The notes under the pieces were generated by a model. The model saw only the letters and a list, made by a program, of their open reading frames with translations. It had not been told where the DNA came from and ran no database searches. Of a DNA stretch of 64,000 bases, positions 9,709 through 19,205 are shown piece after piece. The first letter of the stretch is position 1, and every line of letters begins with the position of its first letter. The DNA is taken from positions 372,001 through 436,000 of the forward strand of contig NZ_CP132387.1 of the NCBI RefSeq assembly GCF_030758755.1. The letters run 5' to 3'. The stretch is from Bartonella apihabitans. GTDB taxonomy: Bacteria > Pseudomonadota > Alphaproteobacteria > Rhizobiales > Rhizobiaceae. A program made the translations under genes and the position numbers.

Positions 9709-10083
9709 ATGAAACCTATTGCGTCCACTCTTTGTCTTACAGCAATGGCTTTTGCCCTTGCAGCCTGTAATCTTTCACAAAATTATGGCCAGCGTCCTTC
9801 GGTGCAGAATATTCCGACAGGAATTGACGGCCAATGGGTCGATAAAAATGGTATCGTATCGTCCTTCAGGAACGGTATCTTCGAGACGCGTTCTTCCGAT
9901 ACAAGGGAAAAGCTTTCAGAAGGAAATTATCGCTTTAGCAATCCGCAACTTGTCGAAATCGAAATGCGTTCGATTGTTCGTGGAACTGTTTCACGCGTCA
10001 ATTGCGCAATATCGAATAACTCGATGCAGCTCTTGTGCACCTCGAGCAGCGGTTCACAATTTTCTTTAAACAGAAAAATCTAA
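9709..10083 (+). CDS. omp10: Omp10-like outer membrane lipoprotein
   Basis: 124 residues. A lipoprotein signal peptide ends in the lipobox LAAC (Cys20). The mature part closely resembles Brucella Omp10 as recalled: IDGQWVDKNGIVSSF, IFETRSSDTREKLSEGNY, QLVEIEMRSIVRGT and a C-terminal FSLNRK. Two further Cys near the end (NCAI, LLCT) could form a disulfide. Brucella Omp10 is a surface-exposed lipoprotein needed for full fitness. GGAG precedes the ATG. hemH follows after 30 bases on the same strand, so the two are probably co-transcribed. Confidence 0.88.
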   Translation: MKPIASTLCLTAMAFALAACNLSQNYGQRPSVQNIPTGIDGQWVDKNGIVSSFRNGIFETRSSDTREKLSEGNYRFSNPQLVEIEMRSIVRGTVSRVNCAISNNSMQLLCTSSSGSQFSLNRKI

Positions 10084-10113
10084 TAAAAAACGGAAAGACC
10101 AGACTGGAATTTT

Positions 10114-11108
10114 ATGGCAGATCAAAAAAGTAAGGTTGGCGTTCTCCTGATTAATCTGGGAACGCCAGAAGGTACCGATTCAACAAATGTTCGCAAATAT
10201 TTGCGTGAATTTTTGTCAGATCGACGGGTAATAGAATGGCCACGCATTTTATGGTACCAATTCTTTATGGAATTGTTCTCAACGTACGCCCGAAAAAATC
10301 CGGTGCACTTTATAAGCGTATCTGGAATTATGAATTGAACGAGTCGCCTCTGCGCACTTATACGCGTGCTCAGGCTGAAAAGCTCGGTCCACTTCTTGAT
10401 GAGCCGAATGTCGAGGTCTATTGGGCCATGCGCTATGGCAAGCCTTCGATTGACGAGGTGCTTGGCACTATGATCGAGAAGGGATGCGAAAAAGTTCTGT
10501 TTTTCCCGCTCTACCCTCAATATTCTGCGACAACAACGGCAACGGTACTCGACGCAGTATTTGCAAGCCTTGAGAAACGTCGTTATCAACCGGCTATACG
10601 CTCTGTTCCCCCTTATAGCGATGATCCGGTTTATATTGACGCGCTCGCCCATTCGGTCGAAACACATTTGAAGACACTTGAATTTGTTCCGGAAAAGATC
10701 ATTGCATCCTATCATGGCATCCCTCAATCCTACGCAAAAAGGGGTGACCCTTATCCGGAAGAGTGTGTACGCACAACGGAAGCTTTGCGTAAACGGCTTG
10801 GAATGGATGAGAACAAGCTCATTATGTCCTTCCAATCACGCTTTGGGCCTGAGGAATGGTTGCAGCCTTATACAGCCGCGACGGTTGAAAAATTGGCGAA
10901 AGAAGGTGTCAAGTCTATCGCGGTCTTCAATCCGGGATTCGTCGTTGATTGTCTGGAAACCGTCGACGAAATGGGTCATGAAGCGCAAAAGACATTCAAA
11001 GAAAATGGCGGAGTGAATTTTGTCCATATTCCCTGCCTGAATGACAGTGAAGACGGAATGAAAGTCATTGCCCATCTTGTAAAAAGAGAGCTTCAGGGCT
11101 GGATTTGA
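10114..11108 (+). CDS. hemH: Ferrochelatase HemH (frameshifted)
   Basis: Reconstructed length about 331 residues. It inserts Fe(II) into protoporphyrin IX, the last step of haem synthesis. The N-terminal [12 protein letters not shown] and the later family motifs [41 protein letters not shown] and [11 protein letters not shown] are all present, but they lie in two frames. Near 10256 the sequence reads GGTACCAATTC; one extra C (CCC) restores [19 protein letters not shown]. Since the rest is perfectly conserved, a one-base sequencing error is more likely than gene loss. It lies downstream of omp10. Confidence 0.88.
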
Positions 11109-11130
11109 CGAGTTTTCGACCATGAACAGT

Positions 11131-11153
11131 TATACCGGTATAATTCCGGTATA
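11131..11153. repeat. Inverted repeat downstream of hemH
   Basis: TATACCGG (11131-11138) and CCGGTATA (11146-11153) are exact reverse complements around a 7-base loop, 22 bases past the hemH stop. It may mark transcript end, though no T-run follows. Confidence 0.45.
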
Positions 11154-11259
11154 ATAAAGCGTGGGAAACTATGCTGTCAGGCGTTTTGCTGCTTTTCGCT
11201 GGCGAATAAAACTGTAACGATACGTATACTGATCTCGATACTTTTTAAGGGAGAGGAAT

Positions 11260-12189
11260 GTGTTCGGTTTTAATATCGCCTTATTGTTGTTGGTCGTGCT
11301 GGTTGTTGCAACATTGCTTGCGGGAATCAAGCAGGTTCCGCAAGGCTATCAATATACAGTTGAACGTTTCGGCCGCTATACCAAAACCTTGATGCCGGGA
11401 CTTAATCTGATTGTTCCGTTTTTTGACCGCGTTGGTGCACGTGTCAATATGAAGGAGCAGGTGCTCGACATTCCTACGCAGGAAGTGATTACCCGCGATA
11501 ATGCAACTGTTTCGGTTGATGCAGTGGCGTTTTTTCAGGTTCTCAATGCTGCCCAGTCCGCCTATCAGGTATCGGATTTGAATTATGCGGTCTTAAACCT
11601 CAATATGACGAATATTCGTACTGTTGTCGGTTCAATGGATCTTGATGAGCTTTTATCGAACCGTAATACGATCAATGAAAAGCTTTTGCATGTGGTCGAT
11701 GAAGCAGCCCATCCATGGGGCTTGAAGATGACCCGAATTGAAATAAAAGATATCCAGCCGCCGCGTGATCTGGTTGATGCTATGGGGCGGCAGATGAAAG
11801 CCGAACGCGACAAACGCGCGCAGGTTCTCGAAGCCGAAGGCGACCGCAATGCCAATATTTTGCGGGCTGAAGGTTTTAAACAGGCACAGATTTTGGAAGC
11901 AGAAGGCAAGCGTGAGGCCGCTTATCGGCAGGCCGAGGCGCGTGAGCGTTTGGCAGAAGCCGAGGCAAAAGCAACATTGGTTTTGTCTGAAGCTATTGCC
12001 AAGGGAAATGTACAGGCAATCAATTATTTTGTTGCGCAAAAATATACAGATGCTCTTGCCTCTATAGGAACTGCTAACAACCAGAAGGTGGTTTTGATGC
12101 CAATGGAAGCTTCATCGCTTATCGGCTCTCTTGGTGGTATCGGTGCCATTGCAAAAGAAGTTTTCGGTTCCTCACAAGAGAAAAAATAA
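11260..12189 (+). CDS. qmcA: SPFH/Band 7 membrane protein, QmcA family
   Basis: 309 residues from GTG 11260, preceded by AAGGGAGAGGAA. One N-terminal membrane helix is followed by the SPFH domain (VPQGYQYTVERFGRYTKTLMPGLN). An Ala/Glu-rich coiled-coil follows, with AEG repeats (EAEGDRNANILRAEGFKQAQ, and so on), and then a Gly-rich tail. This is the stomatin-like QmcA (YbbK) layout, which forms large membrane ring assemblies linked to membrane-protein quality control. The next gene, nfeD, is its usual partner. Confidence 0.9.
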   Translation: MFGFNIALLLLVVLVVATLLAGIKQVPQGYQYTVERFGRYTKTLMPGLNLIVPFFDRVGARVNMKEQVLDIPTQEVITRDNATVSVDAVAFFQVLNAAQSAYQVSDLNYAVLNLNMTNIRTVVGSMDLDELLSNRNTINEKLLHVVDEAAHPWGLKMTRIEIKDIQPPRDLVDAMGRQMKAERDKRAQVLEAEGDRNANILRAEGFKQAQILEAEGKREAAYRQAEARERLAEAEAKATLVLSEAIAKGNVQAINYFVAQKYTDALASIGTANNQKVVLMPMEASSLIGSLGGIGAIAKEVFGSSQEKK

Positions 12190-12378
12190 AGTTTTATGCA
12201 GGAACGGAGACGATGTTTCTGTCGTGGTTGTCGCATGCGGCTTAAACAAGTGGTTTTGACCAGTCGGAATATGGTAAATCCCTAAGGAAATTCGTCGCTT
12301 GTAAGAGGTTGAATTTTTAAACAAGCTGGAAGGCTCTAGATAATCAGAGGTAAAAGCTAACGTTCAGAAGGAACAAGG

Positions 12379-12834
12379 ATGTTTGATTTATTGATGATCC
12401 TGGGAGCATGGAACTGGGTCGTGTTAGGATTTATCCTGCTCCTTCTCGAACTCGTTTTTCCGGGTGTATTTTTTGTCTGGTTCGGTCTCGGTGCTCTTTT
12501 AACGGCACTTGTTTCTCTGCTTTTTTATAACTTGCCATGGGTTGCATTCTGGGAAGTTGAAGTCATTTTTTTCCTGATATTTTCCGTTATCATGGTGTTG
12601 GTCGGTCGCAATTTTTTTCGCCGCGACCGCGAAACCGACGAGCCTTTATTAAACAGACGAACCGACCAGATCATTGGCAAAAGAGTTGTTCTTGAAGAAC
12701 CCGTTCGGGATGGAAAAGGGCACATTCTCGTTGACGATACGATATGGCGCATCAAAGGGCCTGATCTTCCTGAAGGCACTGAAGTCAAAGTTGTTGCCTT
12801 CGAAAACGGTGTTTTCACAATTGAAAAGGCCTGA
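12379..12834 (+). CDS. NfeD family protein
   Basis: 151 residues. Three or so hydrophobic segments fill the first 80 residues (WNWVVLGFILLLLELVFPG and following). A C-terminal OB-fold-like NfeD domain follows (IIGKRVVLEEPVRDGKGHILVDD to the end). NfeD proteins pair with SPFH proteins such as the QmcA encoded 190 bases upstream on the same strand. Start ATG 12379 follows AGAAGGAACAAGG. Confidence 0.88.
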   Translation: MFDLLMILGAWNWVVLGFILLLLELVFPGVFFVWFGLGALLTALVSLLFYNLPWVAFWEVEVIFFLIFSVIMVLVGRNFFRRDRETDEPLLNRRTDQIIGKRVVLEEPVRDGKGHILVDDTIWRIKGPDLPEGTEVKVVAFENGVFTIEKA

Positions 12835-13097
12835 GTTTTAGGCAGACCATGATCGCGCAATTCTTCAATGTGCTTTGCTGAAAAAAATCTTATCGATGTC
12901 GGACATTTTTGGGTGTGCTTAACTCTCGACTCGGCAAGGCCTGCTAGTTTTCTATCTCGCAACACTTCCGGATTCCATTTTTACAAACTGTGATAAATAA
13001 AGCGATCAACGTGATCTTTTTTTTCATGAACGGTTTTCCTTTTTAATAAATTCGTTTATTCCCTGTGCTGGAACATCAAGCAGGAATTGAAAAGACT

Positions 13098-14387
13098 ATG
13101 CGACTGGGTGGGCGCCTTCAGGCGGCAATTGAAGTATTGCAGGATATCAAATCGCGTCGGCGTCCGGCTGCGGAAGCACTTAAAGATTGGGGGCTTTCGC
13201 ATAGATTTGCTGGCGCGGGTGACAGGGCTGCAATCGGCAATATTGTTTATGACGCCTTGCGGGAACGTTATTTGCTTGAATGGCGTATGGATAGTGATGA
13301 TCCGCATGATGCTGCTTTTGGTGCATTGTTGGAAGATGGCGGGCTTTCGCTTGATGAACTTGCGCGTAGTTTCGATGGTGACCGTTTTGCGCCGGAACCA
13401 TTGAGTGAACATAGCCGCAAAATGTGGCTCACAAAAAACCGTGAAGAAGCGCCCGATTATATTCGGGGAAACCTGCCGCAATGGTGTGTTCCTCTATTTC
13501 AGGATATTTTCGGTTCCCATTGGCTTGATGAAGCTGTCGCACTGGCAAAACGTCCACCACTTGATTTACGTGTGAACCGCTTGAAGGCAAAACCCGAAAA
13601 GGTCATGCGTGAGCTTTCCGGAACAGGTGCAAAACCGGTCTCTTGGTTTGACAGCGCTTTACGCATTCCACCGATCGAGAAATTGAAACGGCACCCCAAT
13701 GTACAGGCAGAGCCGGCCTTCCAAAAAGGCTATTTCGAGGTTCAGGATCTCGGATCGCAAATCGTGGCAAGACTTGCCGGAGCAAAAGCCGGTATGCAAG
13801 TGCTTGATTATTGTGCGGGCGCTGGTGGAAAAACATTGGCTATGGCGGCGGATATGGAAAACCGTGGTCAAATTCACTGTTATGACGCAGAAAAAGCCCG
13901 TCTTGCTCCAATTTTTGAACGTCTTCGCCGCTCCGGTGTTCGCAATGTTCAACCGCACGTCAATATAAGTGAACTTGACGCATTAAAAGGGCAAATGGAT
14001 ATTGTGCTGCTTGATGCACCTTGCACAGGTACGGGAACATGGCGCCGCCGCCCGGATGCCAAATGGCGTTTGACAGACGGTCAGCTTGAACGCCGTATTG
14101 CTGAACAGAAAACCGTTTTGAATGCAACTTTACCTTATCTCAAAACTGGCGGTCATCTCGTCTATATTACATGTTCGCTACTTTCTTCCGAAAATGACAA
14201 ACAGATAGCGGCTTTTCTTGAGGAAAATTCGCAATTCAAAGAAATCGACATGAAAAATTTGTGGCAGCAACATTTCGGGAAAGACGCGCCAAAGCCGGTT
14301 TTCCCTGAACATGGGCTGGTTTTATCTCCCGCAAGTACAGATACAGACGGCTTTTTTATATCGGTTCTTGAAAAACGTTCAACATAA
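13098..14387 (+). CDS. RsmB-family rRNA (cytosine-C5)-methyltransferase
   Basis: 429 residues from ATG 13098; a GTG at 13065 is possible, but the conserved start MRLGGRLQAAIEVL favours the ATG. An NusB-like N-terminal region is followed by the Rossmann methyltransferase core. SAM motif I is VLDYCAGAGGKTLAMA. The two catalytic cysteines sit in DAPCTGTGTWRRRPDAKW and YITCSLLSSEN. This family adds m5C to 16S rRNA. The stop overlaps the potential ATG of the downstream nucleosidase frame, and the two are presumably co-transcribed. Confidence 0.88.
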   Translation: MRLGGRLQAAIEVLQDIKSRRRPAAEALKDWGLSHRFAGAGDRAAIGNIVYDALRERYLLEWRMDSDDPHDAAFGALLEDGGLSLDELARSFDGDRFAPEPLSEHSRKMWLTKNREEAPDYIRGNLPQWCVPLFQDIFGSHWLDEAVALAKRPPLDLRVNRLKAKPEKVMRELSGTGAKPVSWFDSALRIPPIEKLKRHPNVQAEPAFQKGYFEVQDLGSQIVARLAGAKAGMQVLDYCAGAGGKTLAMAADMENRGQIHCYDAEKARLAPIFERLRRSGVRNVQPHVNISELDALKGQMDIVLLDAPCTGTGTWRRRPDAKWRLTDGQLERRIAEQKTVLNATLPYLKTGGHLVYITCSLLSSENDKQIAAFLEENSQFKEIDMKNLWQQHFGKDAPKPVFPEHGLVLSPASTDTDGFFISVLEKRST

Positions 14388-14401
14388 TGACGAGGTCAAG
14401 C

Positions 14402-15016
14402 ATGTGGGGTGAAAAATCGGTTCTTTTTCTGATGGCAACCGAACTGGAATATGGCGAGCACCTCAAAAAGCTCATTAAACCGCACATTATCGGCGTGGGG
14501 CCGATTGAGGCCGCCATCAATACGACAAAAATTTTGAGTGCTATGAAAAACGGGAACCGCTTGCCCGATCTTGTTGTCTCGCTCGGTTCGAGTGGCTCAC
14601 AAAAGCTTAAACAAACAGAAGTTTATCAGGTATCATCTGTGAGCTGGCGCGATATGGATGCGACGGTACTTGGGGTTGAAAAGGGGGTAACGCCTTTTGT
14701 TGATCTGCCCGCGACTGTGGACATGCCGACATTGATACCCGATTTCCCGTCTGCAAGCCTATCGACCGGCGGCAATGTTGTTTCCGGTGATGGCTATAAA
14801 AAAATCGACACCGATATGGTTGATATGGAAACTTATGCAGTGTTGCGAAGCTGCCAGACATTCAATGTTCCTTTGTTCGGATTGCGAGGTATCTCCGATG
14901 GCCAAAAGGAGCTGGAACATGCAATGGATTGGCGCCAATATTTGCATATCGTTGATGAAAAACTGGCAAATGCGCTGAAGCTGCTTGATAAGGTACTAGG
15001 ACAGCGGGAAAAATGA
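14402..15016 (+). CDS. 5'-methylthioadenosine/S-adenosylhomocysteine nucleosidase-like phosphorylase family protein
   Basis: 204 residues. ATG 14402 is chosen because GAGGT lies five bases before it; an ATG at 14387 overlaps the rsmB stop. Purine/nucleoside phosphorylase fold features: MATELEYG at the start, IIGVGPIEAAINTT, VSLGSSGS, then the substrate-site Glu in MVDMETYAV and the catalytic Asp in GISDG. These residues match MTA/SAH nucleosidases, which cleave by-products of SAM-dependent methylation, so proximity to a methyltransferase gene is suggestive. Exact substrate is inferred. Confidence 0.78.
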   Translation: MWGEKSVLFLMATELEYGEHLKKLIKPHIIGVGPIEAAINTTKILSAMKNGNRLPDLVVSLGSSGSQKLKQTEVYQVSSVSWRDMDATVLGVEKGVTPFVDLPATVDMPTLIPDFPSASLSTGGNVVSGDGYKKIDTDMVDMETYAVLRSCQTFNVPLFGLRGISDGQKELEHAMDWRQYLHIVDEKLANALKLLDKVLGQREK

Positions 15017-15149
15017 AATTCCGGAAAGATGGAAATAAAGCCGGTAGTAAATAATCAGCCAATTATTTTTAGGTGTTTTATCGTTTAAAAACTGTTTTCT
15101 CATGTGTCACCCGATTGCATTTATCGAAAAGACTCTTTAAAGGCTTTCT

Positions 15150-16709
15150 ATGAGCACGATACATCCTGACACAATTCTAATTATAGATTTCGGTTCGCAA
15201 GTAACCCAGCTTATTGCACGCCGTGTGCGTGAAGCCGGTGTCTATTCCGAAATCGTTCCGTTCCAGTCTGCCGCAGAAGCTTTCAAGCGTATCAAGCCGA
15301 AAGCGGTTATTCTTTCCGGTTCTCCCCATTCGACAGTTGACATAGGCTCGCCCAGAGCTCCGCAAGAAATATTCGATGCGGGGATTCCTGTTCTTGGTAT
15401 CTGTTATGGCGAACAGACAATGTGCGCGCAACTTGGCGGCAAAGTCGAAGCGGGGCATGAACGCGAGTTCGGGCGCGCAGATCTCACCGTTGAAGCAGAT
15501 AGCGCTCTCTTTCAAGGCATATGGGAAAAAGGAACCCATCATCAGGTCTGGATGAGCCATGGCGACAGGGTTACTGCTTTGCCGGAAGGCTTCAAGGTTA
15601 TCGGCACCTCGAAAGGTGCGCCTTTTGCTGCAATTTCTGACGAAAAACGCCACTTTTATGCCGTGCAATTCCATCCGGAAGTTGTCCATACCTTGGATGG
15701 CGCCCGTCTTTTACAAAATTTTGTCCACAATATCGCCGGTATCAAAGGCGATTGGTCGATGAAAACCTATCGCGAACAGGCCATTTCTGCCATTCGCCGT
15801 CAGGTGGGGAAGGGGCGCGTCATTTGTGGCCTTTCAGGCGGAGTTGATTCGTCCGTTGCGGCGGTGCTTATTCATGAAGCCATTGGCAATCAGTTGACAT
15901 GCATTTTTGTCGATCATGGTTTGATGCGCAAAAATGAAGCAGAAGAGGTCGTCTCGATGTTTCGCGAGACCTATAATATTCCGCTTGTTCATGTTGATGC
16001 ATCCGATCTTTTTATCAATGCGCTTGAAGGGGTGAGTGACCCCGAAAAGAAGCGCAAGATTATCGGCCGCCTGTTTATCGAAGTTTTTGAAAAAGAAGCC
16101 AAAAAGCTTGGTGGTGCGGAATTTTTAGCGCAGGGTACGCTTTATCCGGATGTGATCGAGAGTGTGTCATTCTCGGGTGGTCCCTCGGTTACCATTAAAA
16201 GCCACCACAATGTTGGCGGTTTGCCGGAACGCATGAATATGAAACTGGTTGAACCGTTACGCGAGCTTTTCAAAGATGAAGTTCGCGCGTTAGGACGTGA
16301 GCTTGGCTTGCCGGAAAAGTTTATCGGCCGTCATCCTTTCCCTGGTCCCGGCCTTGCTATTCGTTGCCCCGGTGGTGTGACCAGAGAAAAACTCAATATT
16401 CTGCGTGAGGCGGATGCGGTTTATCTTGATGAAATTCGCAAAGCCGGCCTTTATGATAAAATCTGGCAAGCTTTTGCTGTTCTTCTTCCGGTACAAACGG
16501 TGGGTGTCATGGGTGACGGGCGAACATATGAATATGTTTGCGCGTTAAGAGCTGTTACCTCGGTCGACGGAATGACAGCCGACTTTTATCGTTACGATAT
16601 GGATTTTCTGGCAAAAGCTGCAAACCGCATTATTAACGAGGTGCGCGGCATCAATCGCGTCGTCTATGATATTACGTCGAAACCACCTGGAACAATCGAG
16701 TGGGAATAA
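15150..16709 (+). CDS. guaA: GMP synthase (glutamine-hydrolysing)
   Basis: 519 residues, complete. The N-terminal glutamine amidotransferase has its nucleophile Cys in [10 protein letters not shown] and the catalytic His/Glu in QFHPEV. The ATP pyrophosphatase domain carries the P-loop [12 protein letters not shown]. The C-terminal dimerisation domain ends [15 protein letters not shown], typical of GuaA. It converts XMP to GMP in de novo purine synthesis. AAAGG precedes the ATG, and a strong terminator follows. Confidence 0.97.
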   Translation: MSTIHPDTILIIDFGSQVTQLIARRVREAGVYSEIVPFQSAAEAFKRIKPKAVILSGSPHSTVDIGSPRAPQEIFDAGIPVLGICYGEQTMCAQLGGKVEAGHEREFGRADLTVEADSALFQGIWEKGTHHQVWMSHGDRVTALPEGFKVIGTSKGAPFAAISDEKRHFYAVQFHPEVVHTLDGARLLQNFVHNIAGIKGDWSMKTYREQAISAIRRQVGKGRVICGLSGGVDSSVAAVLIHEAIGNQLTCIFVDHGLMRKNEAEEVVSMFRETYNIPLVHVDASDLFINALEGVSDPEKKRKIIGRLFIEVFEKEAKKLGGAEFLAQGTLYPDVIESVSFSGGPSVTIKSHHNVGGLPERMNMKLVEPLRELFKDEVRALGRELGLPEKFIGRHPFPGPGLAIRCPGGVTREKLNILREADAVYLDEIRKAGLYDKIWQAFAVLLPVQTVGVMGDGRTYEYVCALRAVTSVDGMTADFYRYDMDFLAKAANRIINEVRGINRVVYDITSKPPGTIEWE

Positions 16710-16739
16710 AATAAAACCGAATATTCGAGAATATTGTAA

Positions 16740-16777
16740 ATGCCATTGAAAAACAGGTTTCCTCAATGGCATTTTCT
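16740..16777 (+). terminator. Rho-independent terminator after guaA
   Basis: The stem ATGCCATTGA / TCAATGGCAT (16740-16749, 16763-16772) is followed by TTTTCTT, 30 bases past the guaA stop. Confidence 0.85.
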
Positions 16778-16859
16778 TAAGTCATATTGTTAAAATGACT
16801 TTATTGTGCAGTTTCTAGTTTGAACGATAAATTCAAGAAAGCTGTTTGATCCAGAGACT

Positions 16860-18197
16860 TCAAACATACCGCATCAATAAAGCATAATTCAATTGAACAT
16901 CTTCGGGGATGGGAATGTAGACAATATGTCCATCACCGGGTGCTACAGTAATGTCTTCGTTCTTTTTATTTTTCAGCGTTTTTATTGTAAAATTGATATT
17001 GCCATCCGGCGTCATCATTTCCACTTTGTCATTCAATTCAAAGCGGTTTTTAACAGCGACTTCCGCAAGCCCGTTCACGCGTTTTCCGGTAAATTCGCCA
17101 ACAAATTGCTGGCGGCCGGGAAGCGAGGAGCCGGTTGCATAATTCTGGTATTCTTTATGTTTATGGCGTTGCAAAAAGCCTTCGGTATAACCACGGTGGG
17201 CAAGGGATTCCAGAACCACCATCAAATTGTCGTCAAAGGGACGGCCGGCCAGAGCATCATCAATCGCCTTGCGATAAACCTGTGCAGTGCGGGCAACATA
17301 ATAATGCGATTTCGTGCGACCCTCAATTTTTAAAGAATTGACACCGATGTTGATAAGTTTTTCGACATATTGGACAGCGCGAAGGTCTTTCGAATTCATG
17401 ATATATGTACCATGTTCGTCTTCAAACGCGGTCATTTCGGCTTCCGGCCGATTTGCTTCATGAAGCACAAATACCTTGTCGGTGGTTGGCCCTTCGCCAA
17501 GATCGGGCTGAATTTCCCCGCTTACTGTCTCTTCAACTTTGACAATCTCGCCCAGTTCATTCTCGACGCCTTCTTCGACACCATATTTCCAGCGGCAGGC
17601 ATTCGTACATGTTCCCTGATTGGCGTCGCGGTGGTTGATATAGCCAGAAAGAAGGCAACGCCCCGAATAGGCCATGCATAACGCACCATGAACAAAGACT
17701 TCCAATTCGATGTCGGGAACATTTTCACGGATTTCTTCAATCTCCTTCAGTGACAATTCCCTTGAGAGAATGACACGTGTCAATCCCATGCTTTTCCAGA
17801 ACTTAACGGTTGCCCAATTGACCGCATTTGATTGCACCGAAAGGTGAATATCAACATCGGGAAAATTTTCCCGCACCATCATAATCAATCCGGGATCGGA
17901 CATGATGAGAGCATCGGGATTCATGTCGATAACAGGTTTTAATTCGCTCACAAAGCTTTTAAGCTTGCTGTTGTGGGGGGCAATGTTGACGACAACATAG
18001 AATTTTTTGCCCTCGGAATGGGCTTCATCAATGCCTATCTTCAAATTTTCTTCATGATTGAATTCGTTATTGCGCACCCGCAAGCTGTAACGGGGCTGGC
18101 CTGCATAAACCGCATCCGCACCATAGGCGAAAGCGTAGCGCATAGATTTCAATGTGCCCGCAGGACTTAACAATTCGGTTTTATGAAGTTTTGACAT
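16860..18197 (-). CDS. trhP: Peptidase U32-family tRNA hydroxylation protein TrhP (YegQ)
   Basis: 445 residues. Near the start it reads ELLSPAGTLKSMRYAFAYGADAVYAG. The U32 signature region is FVHGALCMAYSGRCLLSGY, followed by NQGTCTNACRW, which together supply the conserved cysteines. Length and the C-terminal beta domain match E. coli TrhP (YegQ), which takes part in prephenate-dependent 5-hydroxyuridine formation at tRNA position 34. The 'protease' name is historical. Single gene, convergent with guaA. Confidence 0.88.
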   Translation of the reverse strand: MSKLHKTELLSPAGTLKSMRYAFAYGADAVYAGQPRYSLRVRNNEFNHEENLKIGIDEAHSEGKKFYVVVNIAPHNSKLKSFVSELKPVIDMNPDALIMSDPGLIMMVRENFPDVDIHLSVQSNAVNWATVKFWKSMGLTRVILSRELSLKEIEEIRENVPDIELEVFVHGALCMAYSGRCLLSGYINHRDANQGTCTNACRWKYGVEEGVENELGEIVKVEETVSGEIQPDLGEGPTTDKVFVLHEANRPEAEMTAFEDEHGTYIMNSKDLRAVQYVEKLINIGVNSLKIEGRTKSHYYVARTAQVYRKAIDDALAGRPFDDNLMVVLESLAHRGYTEGFLQRHKHKEYQNYATGSSLPGRQQFVGEFTGKRVNGLAEVAVKNRFELNDKVEMMTPDGNINFTIKTLKNKKNEDITVAPGDGHIVYIPIPEDVQLNYALLMRYV

Positions 18198-18514
18198 TGA
18201 TTGAAAGAGCCTTGAAAATTGAGCTGTTGTTTAGCAGAACTGGCCTATCCGTTCAACCTGTCAGGAAACATAATTTCAGAAGACCAATCTTCATTGCGCC
18301 ATGCGGTTTTACCGGAATTGAAGGTTGAAGCGAGAGTTAACAGCAGGCAGAATTTTAAAAAATATAATTTAAAATAGGTGGTTAAAAATGCGCAGGTAGA
18401 GAAAATATGCGCTATAACGATCGAACTTTTAATTCATGCAAAAATCATCATTCCATCCCATAGACGGCCACGGCTTAGACGGCTAATTTGGCCGAAGCAG
18501 GATTGAAATAAACC
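18198..18514. other. Gene-free stretch upstream of trhP
   Basis: About 315 bases with no supported gene, repeat or terminator. It should contain the trhP promoter, which was not recognised. Confidence 0.4.
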
Positions 18515-19029
18515 TTAATCACAAAAATAGGCCCATTGCAGAAGGGCCTGACGCTGGCGTGGGCGACAGAAAAAATCATCGGGGTCGCAATTTTTCCTAA
18601 GCTGTGCGACATGGCGGCGCATTTGTTTCCAACGTTTGATCTGCCGCTCGTCTTCACCCTCGATACGGCGGCCCAATAATAACGGCAATACCATTGGAAC
18701 CAGCCGCGCGGGTCATCTTCATAAATCCAGCCTTTAGCCTTCCAATAGGAAAGCGGTTTTCCGGCCAATACTCCATAATAATTCATGTCCGCCCGTTTGC
18801 CTTCAGGCGATAGTTTTGCGTTTTGAAACCAGTTGGAAGGAAATTCATTTCTGCAATCGGTCATATATTTTCCGCCGAAAACGCCCATTTCCAACATTTG
18901 CTTAGGGGTTAACTGCGGTTCAAAATCGGCTGAAAAGTTTTTTCCCTCTTCACACACGCGTTCATAGCGATAGCCATGTTGCATTTTATCGTTAACCTCT
19001 ACCCATAAAGACATGGAATATTGCCCCAT
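18515..19029 (-). CDS. Conserved protein of unknown function, Trp/Tyr-rich (frameshifted)
   Basis: Reconstructed length about 171 residues. The uninterrupted frame reads VFGGKYMTDCRNEFPSNWF and DPRGWFQWYCRYYW, then loses frame near 18673, where a CCC run (GGG on the coding strand) appears one base short. With one base added it continues GRRIEGEDERQIKRWKQMRR to FCRPRQRQALLQWAYFCD and stops at 18515. The restored tail is rich in Arg and aromatic residues, which supports it being real. I recognise it as a conserved bacterial hypothetical but know no function. ATG 19014 (residue 6) is an alternative start. It lies alone between trhP and the autotransporter. Confidence 0.7.
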
Positions 19030-19205
19030 TGTTTGAACGAATAAACGAATAGTTATGTCGGAAGATAAAAAGTCCAGTGTTTGGACAAAAAGAGAATGAA
19101 CGCGGGTTTGCTATTCTGGGCAATGAAGGTTTTCGGTTTTTCAACCGGAACGGGCTTCAAGGATTATTCCCCATCGCATGGATGAAGAACGATCCCTCTT
19201 CAAAC

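Noticed and set aside
10114..11108. Programmed ribosomal frameshifting in hemH, lysC, argJ and others
   Set aside because: No slippery heptamer with a downstream structure is evident, none of these families is known for it, and the same type of loss occurs in many unrelated genes.
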